DNA of 64,000 bases, taken from the NCBI RefSeq assembly GCF_937616625.2, contig NC_065573.1:3363001-3427000 (forward strand), read 5' to 3'. Source of the stretch: Mercurialis annua. Its lineage: Eukaryota; Streptophyta; Magnoliopsida; Malpighiales; Euphorbiaceae. Each line of letters opens with the position of its first letter. Position 1 is the first letter of the stretch. Of this stretch, positions 34,828 to 48,855 are shown in pieces. A model generated the notes under the pieces. The model was not told where the DNA came from. It worked only from the letters and a program-made list of their open reading frames with translations, and ran no database searches. Made by a program: the position numbers and the translations under genes.

Positions 34828-36579
34828 TGTCACGACCCATTTTCATGAATCGTGACCGGCGCTAGGGTATGGGTATGGTTGTACCAAAACCCGTAGCTAG
34901 AGTTGCGGATAACCAATTTATAACGTTTAAAATAATGTACCTGCATAAAACCACATGCTCGGGGGCAACCGAGACTTCAGCCTAGTCTAGCAGTACATAA
35001 AGCAATATATATATATTTAAAGTACACTTATCTCAGAATAATCTCCAACAGTATGGCAATATAATATAAATACCATAAACACTGTAATCATACCAAAAGC
35101 GATAAAGTAATAGTTGGATCAATCCAACAAACAATAGTCAAAACTATAAACGTAAGACTAAGACATGAATAATATGAAACTACTACTGCGGTCTAAGAGT
35201 TTAAAATAGTTCGACACTTTATTTCTGGAATAAATAAAGAACCTCTGAGAATGAAGAAACGGAGATCGACCAAATGCTCAAATCACAAACCTGGAAAATT
35301 TGGGAAAACAACGGGGTCAGATTTACTGAGTAGAGTTTATATAACCATTTACATTTATTAAGTTAAAAACCTTTAAAACGTTTAATAAAACATTTTCATT
35401 ATGGATTATCAATGAAACCCTAAACCACAATTCTAAATCCATTGTCGTGTCGGTGAGACGTATCTCAATAACCGATCCCCGACTATCACTTAATAAATAG
35501 TGAGCCCAGGAGACGTATCTTCCACCGGTGCCCTCACTAAGGTGAGACGTATCTCAAACCTACCTCAATACCATAATCATTACCGGTGCGCACGCAGTCC
35601 CGATGATGCCCATCGAGTAGCACGTTCCAAATCAAATCCACAATGCCGAAAAACAGTTCGAAAGCTGTTTATACATATAAATATACAAAATATAACATTT
35701 GCTTAATAAAGAGGTAAATAGAGATATAAACTCACTGCTTGCTATTCCACGTGAAACTTGACAAGCAATCTAACTCTGGTTCGTCTCTGAAGTACGAACA
35801 GTCGACGGGTCGTTTGGAGAACAACAAGCTTGATGATTCAGAGATGGGATGAGGTTCGATTTGTCAAGCTAAACAGGGCCAATTGATTCCGAAACGTAGC
35901 GATGGTAGAGAACAATCGAAATAGATAAACGAATCAACACAACTCATAATTATACCTAAACGAAAGCGACAATAGTTAAGACCGGTGATGCGATGTCGAA
36001 ACCAAGAACGAGTTAAACGATTACTTACCGGATTAACGTGAATGAATGGAACAAATGAAGATAGATGATTGATGAGATTTTCTGATCTCAGAATGCTTGG
36101 AAGAATGGCGCTGATGTTGTTTAGAAGGGAATGAAAATATTAGGTTTTGGAAAATAGAAACGTGAACAGATGAAATAGGAGGGAAATAAGCCTCAGGTTG
36201 TATGTAAATAAGTGAAACATAAGTTCATGTTATAGCTGCAATACTCATGATAAGGGATTGCATGGGCTTTTGGCCTAGGATTTATTTATGGCCCAATCAT
36301 GTGAAAATCAAGTAGGAGGAGAGCATGCCTAAGAATGACCAACGTTGCATTGCATGGCATTCATATGGTTTATTTTTCCTTTTTTTTTTCTTTTAAAATT
36401 TAATAATACACACTAAACACGAATCGAACCACGATCCAATCAACGAGTGACTAAAATTAAATTAAATAAAAATATATAATAATAATAATAAATTATTTAA
36501 AGCTTGACGGAATACAAAATTTAAAATGTAAATTTGAAATAATTAAAAAATAATAATTATAAAAATATGGGATATTACT
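34828..36579 (-). mobile_element. Solo LTR of a Gypsy-type element, 1,752 bp
   Basis: The left end reads TGTCACGACCC, the reverse complement of the Tekay LTR end GGGTCGTGACA. The right end, reversed, reads AGTAATATCCC, matching TGTAATACCCC except at the first base. Flanks are a perfect GTTTC at 34823-34827 and 36580-36584. Inside the left end, GACCGGCGCTAGGG and AAACCCGTAGC match the reversed Tekay LTR. There is no internal coding region, primer site or second LTR, so it is a solo LTR left by recombination. It also shares blocks with the outer LTR at 1-388. One short open frame inside has no recognisable product. Confidence 0.9.
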
Positions 36580-39500
36580 GTTTCACCTTTTTAGCAATTT
36601 AAGCCAAACGTTTACAAAAGTTACGAAACAAATCCAAATTTTCCCTTTTTAGCGATTTAAGCGGAACGTTTACAAACGTTACGAAACAAAACCAAACGTT
36701 TCATATTTTTAGCGATTTAAGTGGAACGTTTACAAACGTTACGAAACGTTTACAAACGTTAAGCAACAAATCCAAACGTTTCACCATTTTAACGATTTTA
36801 GCCGAACGTTTACAAACATTACAAAACAAAACAAAACGTTTCACCTTTTTTGCGATTTAGCCAAACGTTTTAAAACGTTACGGAACAAATCCAAACGTTT
36901 CACCTTTTTAGCGATTTAAACCAAACATTTACAAACGTTATGAAACAAATCAAAACGTTTCACCTTTTTAGCGGTTTAAGCCAAACATTTCAAACGTTAC
37001 GAGAAAAATCATAACGTTTCACATTTTTAGCAATTTAAGCCAAACGTTTACAAACGTTACGAAACAAAAACCAAGCGTTTCACCTTTTTAGCAATTTAAG
37101 TCAAACGTTTACAAACGTAACTAAACAAATCCAAGCGTTTCACCTTTTTAGTAATTTAAGCCAAACATTTACAAACGTTACGAAACAAATCCAAGGGTTT
37201 CGCCTTTTTAGCAATTTAAGCCAAACGGTTACAAACATTACAAAACAAATCCGTACATTTACAAACGGTACGAAACGAATCCAAACATTTCACCTTTTTA
37301 GCAATTTAAGCCAAATGTTTACAAATGCTACGAAACAAATCTAAAAGTTTCACCTTTTTAGCAATGCAAGCCAAACGTTTGCAAACGTTACGAAACAAAT
37401 CCAAGCGTTTAACCTTTTTAGGAATTTAAGCCAAACGTCTACAAACGTTACGGAACAAATCCAAGCGTTTCAACTTTTTAGCAATTTAAGCCAAACCCTT
37501 ACAAACGTTGCGAAACAAATCCAAACGTTTCACCTTTTTAAGAATTAAAGCTAAAAGTTTACAAACGTTACGAAACAAATCCAAGCGTTTCACCTTGTCA
37601 GCAATTTAAGCTAAACGTTTACAAACGTTACGAATCAAATCCAATCATTTCCCCTTTTATGCAATTTAAGCCAAAACGTTACAAACGTTACGAATCAAAT
37701 CCAATCATTTCCCCTTTTTAGCGATTTAAGCCGAACGTTTAAAAACGTTATGAAACAAAACCCAACGTTTCATATTTTTAGCGACTTAAGCCAAACGTTT
37801 ACAAACGTTACGAAACAAATCAAAACTTTTCACATTTTTAGAGATTTACGCCAAACGTTTACAAACGTTACTAAACAAATCCAAGCGTTTCAACTTTTTA
37901 GCAATTTAAGCCAAACGTTTACAAACGTTACGAAACAAATCCAAACTTTTCACCATTTTAGCAATTTAAGCCGAACGTTTACAAACATTACAAAACAAAA
38001 CAAAACGTTTCACCGTTTTTGCGATTTAGCCAAACGTTTTCAAACGTTACGGAACAAATCCAAAAGTTTCACCATTTAAGCAATTTAAACCAAACGTTTA
38101 CAAACGTTATGAAACAAATCCAAATGTTTCATCTTTTTAGCGGTTTAAGCCAAACGTTTACTAACGTTACGAGAAAAATCATAACGTTTCACATTTTTAG
38201 CAATTTAAGCCAAACGTTTACAAACGTTACGAAACAAAAACCAAGCGTTTCACCTTTTTAGCAATTTAAGCCAAACGTTTACAAACGTAACGAAACAAAT
38301 CCAAGCGTTTCACCTTTTTAACCATTTAAGCCAACTGTTACGAAACAAATCCAAGGGTTTCACCTTTTAAGCGATTTAAACCAAACGTTTACAAACGTTA
38401 TGAAACAAATCCAAATGTTTCCTCTTTTTAGCGGTTTAAGCCAAACGTTTACTAACGTTACGAGAAAAATCATAACGTTTCACATTTTTAGCAATTTAAG
38501 CCAAACGTTTACAAACATTACGAAACAAATCCGAACATTTCACCTTTTTAGGGATTTAAGCCAAACGTTTACAAACGGTACAAAACGCATCCAAACGTTT
38601 CACCTTTTTAGCAATTTAAGCCAAATGTTTACAAACCTTACGAAACAAATCCAAGCGTTTAACCTTTTTAGGAATTTAAGCCAAACGTCTACAAACGTTA
38701 CGAAACAAATCCAAGCGTTTCGACTTTTTAGCAATTTAAGCAAAACCTTTACGAACGTTGCGAAACAAATCCAAACGTTTCACCTTTTTAGGAAATAAAG
38801 CCAAAAGTTTACAAACGTTACGAAACAAATCCAAGTGTTTCACCTTGTTAGCAATTTAAGCTAAACGTTTACAAACGTTACGAATCAAATCCAATCATTT
38901 CCCCTTTTTAGCGATTTAAGTCGAATGTTTACAAACGTTACGAAACAAAACCAAACATTTCATATTTTTAGCGACTTAAGCCAAACGTTTACAAACGTTA
39001 CGAAACAAATCAAAACTTTTCACATTTTTAGCGATTTCGCCAAACGTTTACAAACGTTACAAAACAAATCCAAGCGTTTAAACTTTTTAGCAATTTAAAC
39101 CAAACGTTTATAAACGTTACACAACAAATCCAATTCTTTCACCTTTCTAACCAAACTTTTAAAATGTTACGAAAAAAAATCCAAACGTTACACATTTTTA
39201 GCAATTTAAGCCAACGTTTACAAACGTTACGAATAAAATCTAAACGTTTCTCCTTTTTAGCGATTTAAGCCAAACGTTTACAAACGTTACAAAACAAATC
39301 CAAACGTTTCACCTTTTAAGCGATTTAAGACGAACGTTTACAAACTTTACAAAACAAAACCAAACATTTCACTTTTTTTGCGATTTAGCCAAATGTTTTC
39401 AATCGTTGTGGAACAAATCCAAACGTTTCACCTTTTTGGCGGTTTAAGCCAAGCGTTTACAAACGTTTCCCCTTTTTAGCGATTTAAGCCAAACGTTTAC

Positions 39501-40503
39501 AAACGTTACGAAACAAATCCAAACGTTTCCCCTTTTTAGCAATTTAAGCGAAACGTTTATAAACGTTATAAAACAAATCAAAACGTTTCACCTTTTTAGC
39601 GATTTATGCCAAACGTTTACAAATGTTACAAAAGAAATCCAAATGTTTCCCCATTTTAGATTTAAGCCAAACATTTACAAACGTTACGAAACAAATCCAA
39701 ACGTTTCCCATTTTAGCAATTTAAGCCAAACGTTTAAAAAGTTGCGAAGCAAATCCAGACGTTCGACCTTATTAGCGATTTAAGCCAAACGTTTACAAAC
39801 ATTAAGAAACAAATCCAAATGTTTCACCTTTTTAGCGATTTAAGCCAAACGTTTACAAGCGTTACGAAACTATTCAAGGCGTTTCACCTTTTTAGCAATT
39901 TAAGCCAAACGTTTAAAAACGTTACAAAACAAATCAAAACGTTTCACCTTTTTAGCGATTTAAGCAAAACTTTTACAAACGTTACAAAACAAATCCAAAC
40001 GTTTCACCTTTTTAGCGATTTAAGCCAAACGTTTACAAACGTTACGAAACAAATCCAAACGTGTCACCTTTTTAGCGATTTAAGCCAAACGTTTAGAAAC
40101 GTTACGAAACAAATCCAAACATTTCACCTTTTTAGCGATTTAAGCCAAACATTTACAAACGTTTAAAACAAATCCAAACATTTCACCTTTTTAGCGATTT
40201 AAGCCAAACGTTTATAAACGTTATGCAACAAATCCAAACGTTTCACCTTTTTAGCGATTTAAGCCAAACGTTTACAAAATATACAAAACAAATCAAAAAG
40301 TTTCACCGTATCAGCGATTTAAACCGAGCGTTTACAAACGTTACGAAACAAATCAAAGCATTTCACTTTTTTAGTAAATTAAGACCAACGTTTACAAACG
40401 TTACGAAACAAATCCAAATGTTTCAATTTAAACCAAACGTTATGAAACAAATCCAAACGTTTCACCTTTTTGGAGATTTAAGCCGAACGTTTTATAAACG
40501 TTA

Positions 40504-40580
40504 CGACTTAAAATGCTAAAAAGGTAAAACGTTTGGATTTGTTTCGTATGGTCTTAAAAGTTTTGTTTTGTTTCATAACC
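40504..40580 (-). repeat. Inverted satellite segment 1
   Basis: About 77 bp reads GCTAAAAAGGTAAAACG and TTTGGATTTGTTTCGTA, the reverse complement of the monomer, between forward monomers. Confidence 0.9.
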
Positions 40581-43339
40581 TTACAAAACCAAACGTTCCA
40601 CATTTTTAGCGATTTAAGCCAAGCGTTTACAAACGCTACGAAAAAATCCAAACGATTCACCTTTTTAGCCATTTAAACCAAACGTTTGCAAACGTTACGA
40701 AAGAAATCCAAGCCATTCATCTTTTTAGCGATTTAAGCCAAACGTTTACAAACGTAACGAAACAAATCCAAACGTTTCCCCTTTTAAGCAATTTAAGCCA
40801 AACGTTTACAAACGTTACGAAACAAATCCAAACGTTTCACCTTTTTAGCGATTTAAGCCAAACGTTTACAAACGTTACGATACAAATCCAAACATTTCAC
40901 CTTTTTAGCGATTTAAGCCAAACATTTACAAATTTTACGAAACAAATCCAAACGTTTCCCCTTTTTAGGGATTTAAGCTGAACATTTACAAACGTTACGA
41001 AACAAAACCAAAAGTTTCATATTTTTAGCCACTTAAGCCAATCGTTACAAACGTTTCGAAACAAATCCAAACTTTTCACATTTTTTGCGATTTACGCCAA
41101 AAGTTTACAAACGTTACGCAACAAATCCAAGCATTTCAAGTTTTTAGCAATTTAAGCCAAACATTTACAAACGTTACGAAACAAAAACCAAGCATTTCAC
41201 CTTTTTAGCAATTTAAGCCAAACGTTTACAAACGTAACGAAACAACTTTAAGCGTTTCACCTTTTTAGCAATTTAAGCCAAACGTTTACAAACGTTACAA
41301 AATAAATCCAAGGGTTTCACCTTTTTAGCAATTTAAGCCAAACGTTTACAAACATTACGAAAAAAATCCGAACATTTCAACTTTTTAGGGATTTAAGCCA
41401 AACGTTTACAAACTGTACGAAACAAATCCAAATGTTTCACCTTTTTAGCAATTTAAGACAAACGTTTACAAACGCTACGAAACAAATCCAAAAGTTTCAC
41501 CTTTTTAGCAATGTAAGCCAAACGTTTACAAATGTTACGAAAAAAATCCAAGCGATTAACCTTAATAGGAATTTAAGCCAAACGTTACGAAACAAATACA
41601 GCCGTTTCAAATTTAAGCAATTAAAGCCAAACGTTTATTAACGTTACGAAACAAATTCAAACTTTTCACATTTTTACCGATTTACGCCAAACGTTTACAA
41701 ATGTTACTAAACAATCAAAGCGTTTCAACTTTTCAAAAATTTAAGCGAAACGTTTACAAACGTTACGCAACAAATCCAAACGTTTCACCATTGTAACGAT
41801 TTTAGCCGAACGTTTACGAACATTACAAAACAAAACAAAACGTTTCACCTTTTTTGCGATTTAGCCAAACGTTTTCAAACGTTACAGAACAAATCCAAAC
41901 GTTTCACCTTTTTAGCGATTTAAACCAAACGTTTACAAACGTTATGAAACAAATCAAAACGTTTCACCTTTTTAGCGGTTTAAGCCAAACATTTCAAACG
42001 TTACGAGAAAAATCATAACGTTTCACATTTTTAGCAATTTAAGCCTAACGTTTACAAACGTTACGAAACAAAAACCAAGCGTTTCACCTTTTTAGCAATT
42101 TAAGTCAAACGTTTACAAACGTAACTAAACAAATGCAAGCGTTTCACCTTTTTAGTAATTTAAGCCAAACATTTACAAACGTTACGAAACAAATCCAAGG
42201 GTTTCGCCTTTTTAGCAATTTAAGCCAAACGGTTACAAACATTACAAAACAAATCTGTACATTTCACCTTTTTAGGGATTTAAGCCAAACGTTTACAAAC
42301 GGTACGAAACGAATCCAAACATTTCACCTTTTTAGCAATTTAAGCCAAATGTTTACAAACGCTACGAAACAAAGCCAAAAGTTTCACCTTTTTAGCAATG
42401 CAAGCCAAACGTTTGCAAACGTTACGAAACAAATCCAAGCGTTTAACCTTTTTAGGAATTTAAGCCAAACGTCTATAAACGCTACGAAACAAATCCAAGC
42501 GTTTCAACTTTTTAGCAATTTAAGGCAAACCCTTACAAACGTTGTGAAACAAATCCAAACGTTTCACCTTTTTAAGAATTAAAGCCAAAAGTTTACAAAC
42601 GTTACGAAACAAATCCAAGCGTTTCATCTTGTCAGCAATTTAAGCTAAACGTTTACAAACGTTACGAATCAAATCCAATCATTTCCCCTTTTTAGCGATT
42701 TAAGTCGAATGTTTACAAACGTTACGAAACAAAACCAAACATTTCATATTTTTAGCGACTTTAGCCAAACGTTTACAAACGTTACGAAACAAATCAAAAC
42801 TTTTCACATTTTTAGCGACATAAGACAAACGTTTACAAACGTTACAAAACAAATCAAAACTTTTCACATTTTTAGCGATTTACGCCAAACGTTTACAAAC
42901 GTTACTAAACAAATCCAAGCGTTTCAACTTTTTAGCAATTTAAGCCAAACGTTTACAAACGTTACGCAACAAATCCAAACTTTTCACCATTTTAGCAATT
43001 TAAGCCGAACGTTTACAAACATTACAAAACAAAACAAAACGTTTTACCGTTTTTGCAATTTAGCCAAACGTTTTCAAATGTTACGGAACAAATCCAAACG
43101 TTTCACCTTTTAAGCGATTTAAACCAAACGTTTACAAACGTTATGAAATAAATCCAAATGTTTCATCTCTTTAGCGGTTTAAGCAAAACGTTTACTAACG
43201 TTACGAGAAAAATCATAACGTTTCACATTTTTAGCAATTTAAGCCAAACGTTTACAAACGTTACGAAACAAAAACAAAGCGTTTCACCTTTTTAGCAATT
43301 TAAGCCAAACGTTTACAAACGTTACGAAACAAATCCAAG

Positions 43340-46097
43340 CGTTTCACCTTTTTAACCATTTAAGCCAACCGTTACGAAACAAATCCAAGGGTTTCACCTT
43401 TTTAGCAATTTAAGCCAAACGTTTACAAACATTACGAAACAAATCCGAACATTTCACCTTTTTAGGGATTTAAGCCAAACGTTTACAAACGGTTTGAAAC
43501 GAATCCAAACGTTTCACCTTTTTAGCAATTTAAGCCAAATGTTTACAAACGTTACGAAACAAATCCAAGCGTTTAACCTTTTTAGGAATTTAAGCCAAAC
43601 GTCTATAAACATTACGAAACAAATCGAAGCGTTTCAAGTTTTTAGCAATTTAAGCAAAACCTTTACAAACGTTGCGAAACAAATCCAAACGTTTCACCTT
43701 TTTAGGAAATAAAGCCAAAAGTTTACAAACGTTACGAAACAAATCCAAGCGTTTCACCTTTTCAGCAATTTAATCTAAACGTTTACAAACGTTACGAATC
43801 AAATCCAATCATTTCCCCTTTTTAGCGATTTAAGTGGAATGTTTACAAACGTTACGAAACAAAACCAAACATTTCATATTTTTAGCGTCTTAAGCCAAAC
43901 GTTTACAAACGTTACGAAACAAATCAAAACTTTTCACATTTTTAGCGATTTCGCCAAACGTTTACAAACGTTCCAAAACAAATCCAAGCGTTTAAACTTT
44001 TTAGCAATTTAAACCAAACGTTTATAAACGTTACGCAACAAATCCAATTCTTTCACCTTTCTAACGAAACTTTTAAAATGTTACGAAAAAAATCCAAACG
44101 TTACACATTTTTAGCAATTTAAGCCAACATTACAAACGTTACGAATAAAATCTAAACGTTTATCCTTTTTAGCGATTTAAGCCAAACGTTTACAAACGTT
44201 ACAAAACAAATCCAAACGTTTCACCTTTTAAGCGATTTAAGACGAACGTCTACAAACGTTACAAAACAAAACCAAACGTTTCACCTTTTTTGCGATTTAG
44301 CCAAATGTTTTCAATCGTTGCGGAACAAATCCAAACGTTTCATCTTTTTAGCGGTTTAAGCCAAGCGTTTACAAACGTTTCCCCTTTTTAGCGATTTAAG
44401 CCAAACGTTTACAAACGTTCAGAAACAAATCCAAATGTTTCCCCTTTTTAGCAAGTTAAGCCAAACATCTATAAACGTTACAAAACAAATCAAAAATCAC
44501 CTTTTTAGCGATTTATGCCAAACGTTTACAAATGTTACAAAACAAATCCAAACGTTTCCCCATTTTTGATTTAAGCCAAACGTTTACAAACGTTACGAAA
44601 CAAATCCAAACGTTTCCCATTTTAGCAATTTAAGCCAAACGTTTAAAACGTTGCGAAGCAAATCCAAACGTTCGACCTTATTAGCGATTTAAGCCAAACG
44701 TTTACAAACGTTAAGAAACAAATCCAAATGTTTCACCTTATTAGAGATTTAAGCCAAACGTTTACAAGCGTTACGAAACTATTCAAGGCGTTTCACCTTT
44801 TTAGCAATTTAAGCCAAACGTTACAAAACAAATCCAAACATTTCACCTTTTTAGCGATTTAAGCAAAACTTTTACAAATGTTACAAAACAAATCCAAACG
44901 TTTCACCTTTTTAGCGATTTAAGCCAAACGTTTACAAACGTTACGAAACAAATCCAAATGTTTCACCTTTTTAGCGATTTAAGCCAAACGTTTAGAAACG
45001 TTACGAAACAAATCCAAACATTTCACCTTTTTAGCGATTTAAGCCAAACATTTACAAACGTTCAAAACAAATCCAAACATTTCACCTTTTTAGCGATTTA
45101 AGCCAAACGTTTATAAACGTTATGAAACAAATCCAAACGTTTGACCTTTTTAGCGATTTAAGCCAAACGTTTACAAAATTAACAAAACAAATCAAAAAGT
45201 TTCACCGTATTAGAGATTTAAACTGAACGTTTACAAACGTTACGAAACAAATCAAAACATTTCACTTTTTTAGTAATTTAAGACCAACGTTTACAAACGT
45301 TACGAAACAAATCCAAATGTTTCAATTTAAACCAAACGTTATAAAACAAATCCAAACGTTTCACCTTTTTGGAGATTTAAGCCGAACGTTTTATAAATGT
45401 TACGACTTAAATTGCTAAAAAGGTGAAACGTTTGGATTTGTTTCGTATGGTCTTAAAAGTTTTGTTTTGTTTCATAAAAAAACCTTACAAAACCAAACGT
45501 TCCACATTTTTAGCGATTTAAGCCAAGCGTTTACAAACGCTACGAAAAAAATCCAAACGATTCACCTTTTTAGCCATTTAAACCAAACGTTTACAAACGT
45601 TACGAAAGAAATCCAAGCCTTTCATCTTTTTAGCGATTTAAGCTGAACGTTTACAAATGTTACGAAACAAATCCAAATGTTTCCCCTTTTAAGCGATTTA
45701 AGACAAACGTTTACAAACGTTACGATACAAATCCAAACATTTCACCTTTTTAGCGATTTAAGCCAAACATTAACAAACGTTACGAAACAAATCCAAACAT
45801 TTCACCTTTTTAGCGATTTAAGCCGAACGTTTACAAACGTTACGAAACAAAACCAAACATTTCATATTTTTAGCCACTCAAGCCGATCGTTACAAACGTT
45901 ACGAAACAAATCCAAACTTTTCACATTTTTTGCGATTTACGCCAAAAGTTTACAAACGTTACGCAACAAATCCAAGCATTTCAAGTTTTTAGCAATTTAA
46001 GCCAAACATTTACAAACGTTACGAAACAAAAACCAAGCGTTTCACCTTTTTAGCAATTTAAGCCAAACGTTTACAAACGTCACGAAACAACTTCAAG
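43340..46097 (+). repeat. Higher-order repeat, 2,758-bp unit, copy 1
   Basis: About 46 monomers repeated almost unchanged at 46098-48855. Three independent anchors give the same offset of 2,758 bp: 43494/46252, 44361/47119 and 45403/48161. Confidence 0.92.
45403..45484 (-). repeat. Inverted satellite segment 2
   Basis: Same inversion as at 40504, with extra A bases in its CATAAAAAAACC end. It lies inside the first 2,758-bp unit. Confidence 0.9.
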
Positions 46098-48855
46098 CGT
46101 TTCACCTTTTTAACCATTTAAGCCAACCGTTACGAAACAAATCCAAGGGTTTCACCTTTTTAGCAATTTAAGCCAAACGTTTACAAACATTACGAAACAA
46201 ATCCGAACATTTCACCTTTTTAGGGATTTAAGCCAAACGTTTACAAACGGTATGAAACGAATCCAAACGTTTCACCTTTTTAGCAATTTAAGCCAAATGT
46301 TTACAAACGTTACGAAACAAATCCAAGCGTTTAACCTTTTTAGGAATTTAAGCCAAACGTCTATAAACATTACGAAACAAATCGAAGCGTTTCAAGTTTT
46401 TAGCAAATTAAGCAAAACCTTTACAAACGTTGCGAAACAAATCCAAACGTTTCACCTTTTTAGGAAATAAAGCCAAAAGTTTACAAACGTTACGAAACAA
46501 ATCCAAGCGTTTCACCTTTTCAGCAATTTAATCTAAACGTTTACAAACGTTACGAATCAAATCCAATCATTTCCCCTTTTTAGCGATTTAAGTGGAATGT
46601 TTACAAACGTTACGAAACAAAACCAAACATTTCATATTTTTAGCGTCTTAAGCCAAACGTTTACAAACGTTACGAAACAAATCAAAACTTTTCACATTTT
46701 TAGCGATTTCGCCAAACGTTTACAAACGTTCCAAAACAAATCCAAGCGTTTAAACTTTTTAGCAATTTAAACCAAACGTTTATAAACGTTACGCAACAAA
46801 TCCAATTCTTTCACCTTTCTAACGAAACTTTTAAAATGTTACGAAAAAAATCCAAACGTTACACATTTTTAGCAATTTAAGCCAACATTACAAACGTTAC
46901 GAATAAAATCTAAACGTTTATCCTTTTTAGCGATTTAAGCCAAACGTTTACAAACGTTACAAAACAAATCCAAACGTTTCACCTTTTAACCGATTTAAGA
47001 CGAACGTCTACAAACGTTACAAAACAAAACCAAACGTTTCACCTTTTTTGCGATTTAGCCAAATGTTTTCAATCGTTGCGGAACAAATCCAAACGTTTCA
47101 CCTTTTTAGCGGTTTAAGCCAAGCGTTTACAAACGTTTCCCCTTTTTAGCGATTTAAGCCAAACGTTTACAAACGTTCAGAAACAAATCCAAATGTTTCC
47201 CCTTTTTAGCAAGTTAAGCCAAACATCTATAAACGTTACAAAACAAATCAAAAATCACCTTTTTAGCGATTTATGCCAAACGTTTACAAATATTACAAAA
47301 CAAATCCAAACGTTTCCCCATTTTTGATTTAAGCCAAACGTTTACAAACGTTACGAAACAAATCCAAACGTTTCCCATTTTAGCAATTTAAGCCAAACGT
47401 TTAAAACGTTGCGAAGCAAATCCAAACGTTCGACCTTATTAGCGATTTAAGCCAAACGTTTACAAACGTTAAGAAACAAATCCAAATGTTTCACCTTATT
47501 AGAGATTTAAGCCAAACGATTACAAGCGTTACGAAACTATTCAAGGCGTTTCACCTTTTTAGCAATTTAAGCCAAACGTTACAAAACAAATCCAAACATT
47601 TCACCTTTTTAGCGATTTAAGCAAAACTTTTACAAATGTTACAAAACAAATCCAAACGTTTCACCTTTTTAGCGATTTAAGCCAAACGTTTACAAACGTT
47701 ACGAAACAAATCCAAATGTTTCACCTTTTTAGCGATTTAAGCCAAACGTTTAGAAACGTTACGAAACAAATCCAAACATTTCACCTTTTTAGCGATTTAA
47801 GCCAAACATTTACAAACGTTCAAAACAAATCCAAACATTTCACCTTTTTAGCGATTTAAGCCAAACGTTTATAAACGTTATGAAACAAATCCAAACGTTT
47901 GACCTTTTTAGCGATTTAAGCCAAACGTTTACAAAATTAACAAAACAAATCAAAAAGTTTCACCGTATTAGAGATTTAAACTGAACGTTTACAAACGTTA
48001 CGAAACAAATCAAAACATTTCACTTTTTTAGTAATTTAAGACCAACGTTTACAAACGTTACGAAACAAATCCAAATGTTTCAATTTAAACCAAACGTTAT
48101 AAAACAAATCCAAACGTTTCACCTTTTTGGAGATTTAAGCCGAACGTTTTATAAACGTTACGACTTAAATTGCTAAAAAGGTGAAACGTTTGGATTTGTT
48201 TCGTATGGTCTTAAAAGTTTTGTTTTGTTTCATAAAAAAACCTTACAAAACCAAACGTTCCACATTTTTAGCGATTTAAGCCAAGCGTTTACAAACGCTA
48301 CGAAAAAAATCCAAACGATTCACCTTTTTAGCCATTTTAACCAAACGTTTACAAACGTTACGAAAGAAATCCAAGCCTTTCATCTTTTTAGCGATTTAAG
48401 CCGAACGTTTACAAATGTTACGAAACAAATCCAAATGTTTCCCCTTTTAAGCAATTTAAGACAAACGTTTACAAACGTTACGATACAAATCCAAACATTT
48501 CACCTTTTTAGCGATTTAAGCCAAACATTAACAAACGTTACGAAACAAATCCAAACATTTCACCTTTTTAGCGATTTAAGCCGAACGTTTACAAACGTTA
48601 CGAAACAAAACCAAACATTTCATATTTTTAGCCACTCAAGCCGATCGTTACAAACGTTACGAAACAAATCCAAACTTCTCACATTTTTTGCGATTTACGC
48701 CAAAAGTTTACAAACGTTACGCAACAAATCCAAGCATTTCAAGTTTTTAGCAATTTAAGCCAAACATTTACAAACGTTACGAAACAAAAACCAAGCGTTT
48801 CACCTTTTTAGCAATTTAAGCCAAACGTTTACAAACGTCACGAAACAACTTCAAG
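46098..48855 (+). repeat. Higher-order repeat, 2,758-bp unit, copy 2
   Basis: Tandem partner of copy 1. Differences are scattered single bases, for example near 48676. The pattern breaks at about 48856, where the AACC-type short monomer expected from copy 1 is absent. Confidence 0.92.
48161..48242 (-). repeat. Inverted satellite segment 3
   Basis: Exactly 2,758 bp after segment 2 and sharing its extra A run. Confidence 0.9.

Noticed and set aside
35500..35706. Small gene inside the solo LTR
   Set aside because: 68-codon frame with no recognisable motif, in a non-coding LTR.
34828..36579. Complete retrotransposon
   Set aside because: Only one LTR length is present, with no primer site, coding domains or second LTR.
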